Shown: positions 5,604 to 5,687 of the stretch, in pieces
How positions within the stretch are numbered: the stretch's first letter is position 1
How the letters are laid out: every line of letters starts with the position of its first letter
Assembly (NCBI GenBank): GCA_947594085.1
Contig: CANQEB010000171.1
Span: 1 to 5,687, forward strand
DNA from: an uncultured Lachnospiraceae bacterium
GTDB lineage: Bacteria > Bacillota > Clostridia > Lachnospirales > Lachnospiraceae
Length of the DNA: 5,687 bases
Reading direction: 5' to 3'
Position numbers and translations under genes: made by a program
The notes under the pieces: generated by a model
What the model was told of the DNA's origin: nothing
Databases searched by the model: none
The model's input: only the letters and a program-made list of their open reading frames with translations

Positions 5604-5687
5604 CAGCCCGAAGAGGGAATTGTCGATACCTAAGGCAAACCGTATGAGGCCGCCGGCACTTAGCGAATGCGTAGCATGAGCTTAGTA

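Larger units (their letters stand above)
5384..5684. repeat. Second foldback element bounded by ~35-base inverted arms
   Basis: The arm at 5384-5417 and the reverse complement of 5648-5684 share TAAGCTC at the outer end, ACGC in the middle, and AAG followed by CCGGCGGCC (with two changes between) at the inner end. Further in, AGCACAGCCC at 5600-5609 matches the reverse complement of bases within 5453-5462. The layout, ~300 bp with inverted ends and no gene, resembles a MITE or a large structured RNA. Neither a target-site duplication nor a transposase can be seen here. Confidence 0.5.
5228..5687. other. Gene-free region made of hairpins and inverted repeats
   Basis: I find no convincing protein or RNA gene in these 460 bases. 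The longest plus-strand frame noted is 55 codons (5323-5490), has no ribosome binding site and runs through repeat arms. The region is dominated by inverted structure: a nested hairpin (5230-5303), a diverged copy of the flanking repeat (5325-5348), a strong hairpin (5436-5467), a smaller one (5584-5603) and long inverted arms (5384-5417 with 5648-5684). This looks like a cluster of multicopy intergenic elements. Confidence 0.65.

Noticed and set aside
5151..5687. CRISPR array
   Set aside because: The repeats are few, inverted, diverged and unevenly spaced, with no regular spacers and no cas genes.

Overview
The window looks like chromosomal DNA of a Clostridia-type Firmicute, most likely a Lachnospiraceae-like gut bacterium. 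That placement is inferred from AGGAG-type ribosome binding sites, consensus sigma-A promoters, a Rad3-type helicase with a fused nuclease domain, and a DUF4869/ATPase gene pair that I associate from memory with this group. No rRNA, tRNA, CRISPR array or transposase gene is visible.

Layout. Bases 1-77 are one copy of a structured repeat. Bases 104-2743 (+) encode an 879-residue nuclease-helicase: an N-terminal PD-(D/E)XK (RecB/Cas4-like) domain interrupted by a long charged insert, followed by an XPD/DinG-type helicase with Walker A, four Fe-S cysteines and a DEAH box. Converging on it from the minus strand is a two-gene operon. Its first gene (3786-4223) encodes a 145-residue DUF4869-like protein and its second (2795-3775) a 326-residue P-loop ATPase with a possible Toprim-like C-terminal half. 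The two are 10 bp apart, and the ribosome binding site of the second overlaps the stop codon of the first. They share a promoter that lies back to back with the promoter of a membrane-anchored cyclophilin peptidyl-prolyl isomerase (4455-5150, +).

The repeat at 1-77 returns inverted immediately after the isomerase stop codon (5151-5227, 70 of 77 bases identical). The remaining ~460 bp hold no convincing gene. They consist of hairpins, a diverged third copy of the repeat (5325-5348) and a second foldback element bounded by inverted arms at 5384-5417 and 5648-5684.

The minus-strand pair is clearly more AT-rich than the helicase and isomerase genes on either side, as if inserted between two older neighbours. 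It is the best candidate for an undescribed system: a small LSGG-containing protein translated together with an ATPase. Nothing in the window establishes what it does. The helicase probably acts in DNA repair or processing, and the isomerase folds proteins outside the membrane. I see no direct functional link among the three transcription units.
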